DNA of 64,000 nucleotides, taken from assembly GCA_003142595.1 (NCBI GenBank), contig PLMU01000006.1:190840-254839 (forward strand), given 5' to 3'. The position numbers and the translations under genes were made by a program. Shown piece by piece: positions 61,296 to 64,000 of the stretch; position 1 is the first letter of the stretch, and every line of letters starts with the position of its first letter. The notes beneath the pieces are model-generated. The model was not told the DNA's origin. It did not search any database and saw nothing but the letters and a program-made list of their open reading frames with translations. This DNA is from Phycisphaerales bacterium. Lineage in GTDB: Bacteria; Planctomycetota; Phycisphaerae; Sedimentisphaerales; UBA12454.

Positions 61296-61910
61296 TTAAT
61301 TTTTTAACTCCTGAGAAGATTTTTCTCCAATTACTCTCTTGGCGAGCCTTAAAAGCTGCGACCTGATTTGAAGTTTGGATTGTTCTGCGTTAGTCTGGCT
61401 TATTTCAAATCTGACTTTTTCTTCTTCAAGAACGAAATTAATAATACCGCCGCTGGATTCGAGGAATCCGGGCATATCGCCAACTATCAGGACATTATTG
61501 TTTTTAACCAAATCTGCTATTTCTTTTGCAACCGCCTTCTCCGAACTGCATATAAACAATAAATGGCATTTTCTGATTTCTTCGAATTCCTTATCCATCC
61601 CGGCCTTATCTGATTTCTTTATCTCCTCGAGTCCCTTAAATCGTTTTACAACGACTTTTCTGCCGTTAACCTGTTTATCTTTTACAGGTTCAAATGCGTT
61701 TTCAAATGGGTCTTTGCCAATAATGCCTATGATTATTGGTTCACTGGCAGCCGGCATTTTTTCCGCCGGCCAATCAACGAACATAATGAAGTTATACAGA
61801 AATGCCGCCTTAACCTGGTATTCGCGGGTGGATGCAGAATCGCCATACGCTTGAGGCACCGCAAGCATAGTCAAAATTACAAATATAAAGATGTATACTC
61901 TTATTTTCAT
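61296..61910 (-). CDS. YfiR/DUF4154 family periplasmic protein
   Basis: Signal peptide (about residues 1-23, VYIFIFVILTMLAVPQAYG) followed by the DUF4154 pattern: EYQVKAAFLYNFIMFVDWPA, IIIGIIGKDPFENAF, INGRKVVVKRFKGLEEIKK-like text (VNGRKVVVKRFKG), CHLLFICSSEKAV, NNVLIVGDMPGFLESSGGII and NFVLEEEKVRFEISQTNAEQ. In Pseudomonas YfiR represses the diguanylate cyclase YfiN from the periplasm; here the neighbour in the same operon is a CHASE8-type kinase, a domain found in YfiN, so it may control that kinase. First gene of the operon, divergent from a TonB-dependent receptor. Confidence 0.9.
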   Translation of the reverse strand: MKIRVYIFIFVILTMLAVPQAYGDSASTREYQVKAAFLYNFIMFVDWPAEKMPAASEPIIIGIIGKDPFENAFEPVKDKQVNGRKVVVKRFKGLEEIKKSDKAGMDKEFEEIRKCHLLFICSSEKAVAKEIADLVKNNNVLIVGDMPGFLESSGGIINFVLEEEKVRFEISQTNAEQSKLQIRSQLLRLAKRVIGEKSSQELKN

Positions 61911-62240
61911 TCGAAGTTAACTAACCACCTTTATATAATCACAGTGATCTTTTTCATATATTACCTGTACCCCCAAAATCGGTATAAATTAGATGCTTGT
62001 TAATGAAATATCGGTTTATCTCAAAAAAACGCGTAAAATTTACATAAAGGGAAAACTTATCGGGCGTTTGTGTAATACCGATTTTATTGAAAGCAATCTC
62101 AACGGATATGCGTCTGGACACATCTCCTAACTGGGGACTTTTATTATTTTAAAAAAATTTTATACAGGTATGGTATTGTAATTATTATTTATTTTTCTTT
62201 TGTCTGATATGTCATCGGATATCGCGAATTTTACCAAAAA

Positions 62241-62266
62241 GCCCGTTATCAGTACTGGGAACGAGG
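62241..62266 (+). promoter_or_regulatory. Hairpin A: imperfect stem in the divergent region
   Basis: GCCCGTTATCAGTACTGGGAACGAGG followed by TTTTT. It resembles hairpin B at 62369 in sequence (CGTTATCAGTA shared) but its right arm has diverged. The T run makes it terminator-like for a plus-strand transcript. Confidence 0.4.
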
Positions 62267-62368
62267 TTTTTCGACATTTTGAGGCATTATATTTTAGAAC
62301 TTAATAATTGTTTTAGCATCAATCTGATTTTTATCAGTCTTCATCTTTCATCTCTAAATTTCATTGAG

Positions 62369-62394
62369 CCGCGTTATCAGTATTGATAACGCGG
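62369..62394 (+). promoter_or_regulatory. Hairpin B: perfect 11-bp stem ahead of the TonB receptor
   Basis: CCGCGTTATCA (62369-62379), loop GTAT, TGATAACGCGG (62384-62394). 155 bases upstream of the receptor start. It could be a terminator, an attenuator arm or a palindromic operator. Confidence 0.55.
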
Positions 62395-62549
62395 TTTAGA
62401 AATTCACAAAATGTGGCTTTATAATATGTTCTTTTTTTTTTTATTATTTATTCATTATCCACATAATATTTATTTAATTAACCCCTTTATTAAGACGATA
62501 TTATACACAGTCGTAATATTGTTGGGTTAAATATTGGAGAGATCTTAAT

Positions 62550-64000
62550 ATGTGTAACACAAAGGACAAAATCCACAGATTGGGACCGGTCATCAATATC
62601 ATTGCGTCCGCGTTAATCGTTATGGCTGTTACGTCTGACGCTTTTGGCGCTGACACCTCGGATTCAAATCTATTCAATATGTCGCTTGAGCAGTTAATGG
62701 ATGTTGGAGTTTACGCCCCTGCTACTCTTACTGAAAAAAACATATTGAAAACTCCTGCCAGCGTGACTGTCATCACTTCTGAAGATATTGCCGTAACACC
62801 TGCACGGAACATATTGGATTTGATGGAAATTTACGTCCCCGGAATGCTATATCTGAATCACAGCATGGGCCCCGAAATAGGTATGCGCGGAATAATCGCC
62901 GACAAACCATACAAATTTCTGGTCAATGTCGACGGTATAAACGTCAATATCAAATCGACATACGGTGCTCGTCTGGAGTTATTGAACTGGGAATTGAGCG
63001 ATATTGACCGCATTGAAGTTGTGCGTGGTCCCGGCTCGGTTACTTATGGGCCAGGCGCAATCGGCGGTGTTATCAATATCTACACCAAAAGTGCCAAACA
63101 GGCCCCCGGCCTTGAATTCGGCGGATCATACTGGGGCAAATACAACAGTGTTGGCAATTATGTCAGCTACGGACGTGTCAAAGATGATTTCGAACTTTAC
63201 ACCTATTTCAGCGTTGTTGACACGTCAGGAATCAAAAGCCCGGACATCTTTGGCAGCGACAAGGGAACGGTAAACGGAGTAGCTAATGTACCTAGAGCTG
63301 GTTATCTCGGCAAAAACTTTGCTTACGGCGCCGCGCCACCTGCCACATATATGGGAGATTACTTTAACCAGCCTCAAATAAAAGCGCATCTCGATATTAA
63401 ATTCCATGACGAATGGCGATTCTGGGCTCGTTATGCAACTGAATCTTCTCAGGTAATGCAGGGATCTGCGAGACAAATTCTCGTTAATGGTCAGTATGAA
63501 GACCTTTACCTGTCGCAATTCCGTTATTTTCAACTTGCTCTGGAAAATCAACACACTATTAACAAAGACTGGGAATTGAAATCGACGTTCGGTCTTAGTT
63601 CAACTGATATACGCGATATTCAACAAAAGTATGCCGTTACCGGTGACCCACAAAACAATCTGCTAAATTACGGCATGATGTACTCGGAGTGGAAATATTC
63701 TGCTCAGTTTATGTTAAATTACAAGCCGGAAGATAAAAAAATCAAGGGAGCATTGGGCTTTGAGACGAGTTACAACCTCATCCGCCCGTCATGGGGAAAA
63801 AATAAAGACAATGGACTGCGGCTTGGTAGCGAATATGGAATCATCAGTGGTCCATCTTCAGAGGCCTATGGATCCGACACCACTATCGGACAGATAAAGT
63901 ACACTTCATCGAATAACAAATACTATCCTGTGGGCAATGGATTTGAATCTTTGAACCATGCCTTTATCGGCGAATTGAATATGGAATTAACTCCGAAGAC
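62550..64000 (+). CDS. TonB-dependent outer-membrane receptor, 3' end outside the window
   Basis: Open from ATG 62550 (GGAGAG about ten bases upstream) to the window edge, 483 codons. Signal peptide (about residues 1-33, IIASALIVMAVTSDAFGA), a TonB-box-like start, then the plug domain: PASVTVITSEDIAVTPARNI, IYVPGMLYLNHSMGPEIGMR and LSDIDRIEVVRGPGSVTYGP followed by GAIGGVINIYTK. Beta-barrel strands follow with alternating patterns (YNSVGNYVSYGRVKDDFELY, WRFWARYATESSQV). It takes up a chelate or glycan across the outer membrane. The divergent yfiR/kinase operon may respond to the same ligand. Ligand not evident. Confidence 0.93.
   Translation, partial: MCNTKDKIHRLGPVINIIASALIVMAVTSDAFGADTSDSNLFNMSLEQLMDVGVYAPATLTEKNILKTPASVTVITSEDIAVTPARNILDLMEIYVPGMLYLNHSMGPEIGMRGIIADKPYKFLVNVDGINVNIKSTYGARLELLNWELSDIDRIEVVRGPGSVTYGPGAIGGVINIYTKSAKQAPGLEFGGSYWGKYNSVGNYVSYGRVKDDFELYTYFSVVDTSGIKSPDIFGSDKGTVNGVANVPRAGYLGKNFAYGAAPPATYMGDYFNQPQIKAHLDIKFHDEWRFWARYATESSQVMQGSARQILVNGQYEDLYLSQFRYFQLALENQHTINKDWELKSTFGLSSTDIRDIQQKYAVTGDPQNNLLNYGMMYSEWKYSAQFMLNYKPEDKKIKGALGFETSYNLIRPSWGKNKDNGLRLGSEYGIISGPSSEAYGSDTTIGQIKYTSSNNKYYPVGNGFESLNHAFIGELNMELTPK

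Larger units (their letters stand above)
61911..62549. other. Long divergent intergenic region (639 bp) between yfiR-like and TonB receptor genes
   Basis: No ORF of note. It holds AAAATCGGTAT (61976-61986) and its reverse complement ATACCGATTTT (62075-62085) about 90 bases apart, an imperfect hairpin at 62241-62266 and a perfect one at 62369-62394. The last 100 bases are AT-rich, and GGAGAG stands before the receptor ATG. No cobalamin or c-di-GMP riboswitch core was recognised. The length suggests two promoters and a leader RNA. Confidence 0.5.

Noticed and set aside
61911..62549. Cobalamin or c-di-GMP riboswitch before the TonB receptor
   Set aside because: No B12-box or GEMM core motif was found on either strand; only hairpins without known family features.
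1..64000. tRNA, rRNA, tmRNA genes and CRISPR arrays
   Set aside because: No T-loop/acceptor combinations, rRNA segments or regularly spaced identical repeats were recognised in the intergenic regions by eye; a tRNAscan or Infernal run would settle it.

Overview
The window looks like a chromosomal segment of a Planctomycetota bacterium, most likely class Phycisphaerae (Sedimentisphaerales-like). This is inferred from gene content and not from a marker-gene tree. Supporting signs are secreted proteins ending in dockerin-like tails (GDFNGDCDVDFQDFAILA type), two PEP-CTERM proteins, a TIGR03790-type protein, a CxxC-x17-CxxC zinc ribbon, a DUF1736/TPR membrane protein, a LepB with large insertions, and moderate-to-low GC with many AT-rich spacers. 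Both ends cut genes: a TIR/deoxyribosyltransferase-like protein on the left and a TonB-dependent receptor on the right.

Layout. 0.6-4.6 kb: ileS preceded by what reads as a classical Ile-codon leader peptide with overlapping antiterminator and terminator, then two small proteins. 4.7-7.2 kb (minus): a WaaP-type kinase, a GT9 glycosyltransferase and a DUF2062 protein, suggesting lipid A-core or other envelope glycan work. 7.2-8.2 kb: NUDIX hydrolase and a zinc-ribbon membrane protein. 8.2-14.1 kb (minus): aminotransferase, large multispanning membrane protein, GT2 and alanine racemase. 14.1-21.1 kb: a MITE-like palindromic element, a giant secreted beta-helix/LamG/dockerin protein, MgtC, DUF456, a lipoprotein-type acetolactate decarboxylase and two paralogous secreted Pro-rich proteins with matching terminators. 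21.1-25.8 kb: carB, a CobO-like adenosyltransferase and ispD.

25.9-32.3 kb is the accessory part. A GC-richer block (DedA protein, 132-aa partner, PQQ-type sugar dehydrogenase) is followed by gene debris (dockerin tail, FN3 tail, N-terminal stub of a DNA methyltransferase) around a HEPN-like/SIR2-like gene pair that may be a defence or toxin module. 32.5-41.3 kb: TPR protein, tilS, secreted dockerin and PEP-CTERM proteins, a GAA microsatellite inside a hairpin, and a zinc-ribbon protein. 41.4-49.9 kb: an XRE/S24 regulator, PIN-TRAM protein, bacterioferritin, TPR/DUF1736 protein, PEBP protein, TIGR02391 HEPN-like protein and ispG. 49.9-56.2 kb: alpha/beta hydrolase, a BtuF-BtuD-BtuC-like ABC importer, DAHP synthase and the enlarged LepB. 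56.2-64 kb: a signalling cluster (YfiR/DUF4154 protein, PAS histidine kinase, two single-domain response regulators, REC-HK-REC hybrid) divergent from a TonB-dependent receptor.

The most interesting single signal is the ileS leader: a 32-codon ORF with seven Ile codons in a nine-codon span, followed by mutually exclusive hairpins, in a lineage where such translation-coupled attenuation of an aminoacyl-tRNA synthetase is, to my knowledge, not a described mode. All function calls rest on recognised motifs read by eye; no database search was run.
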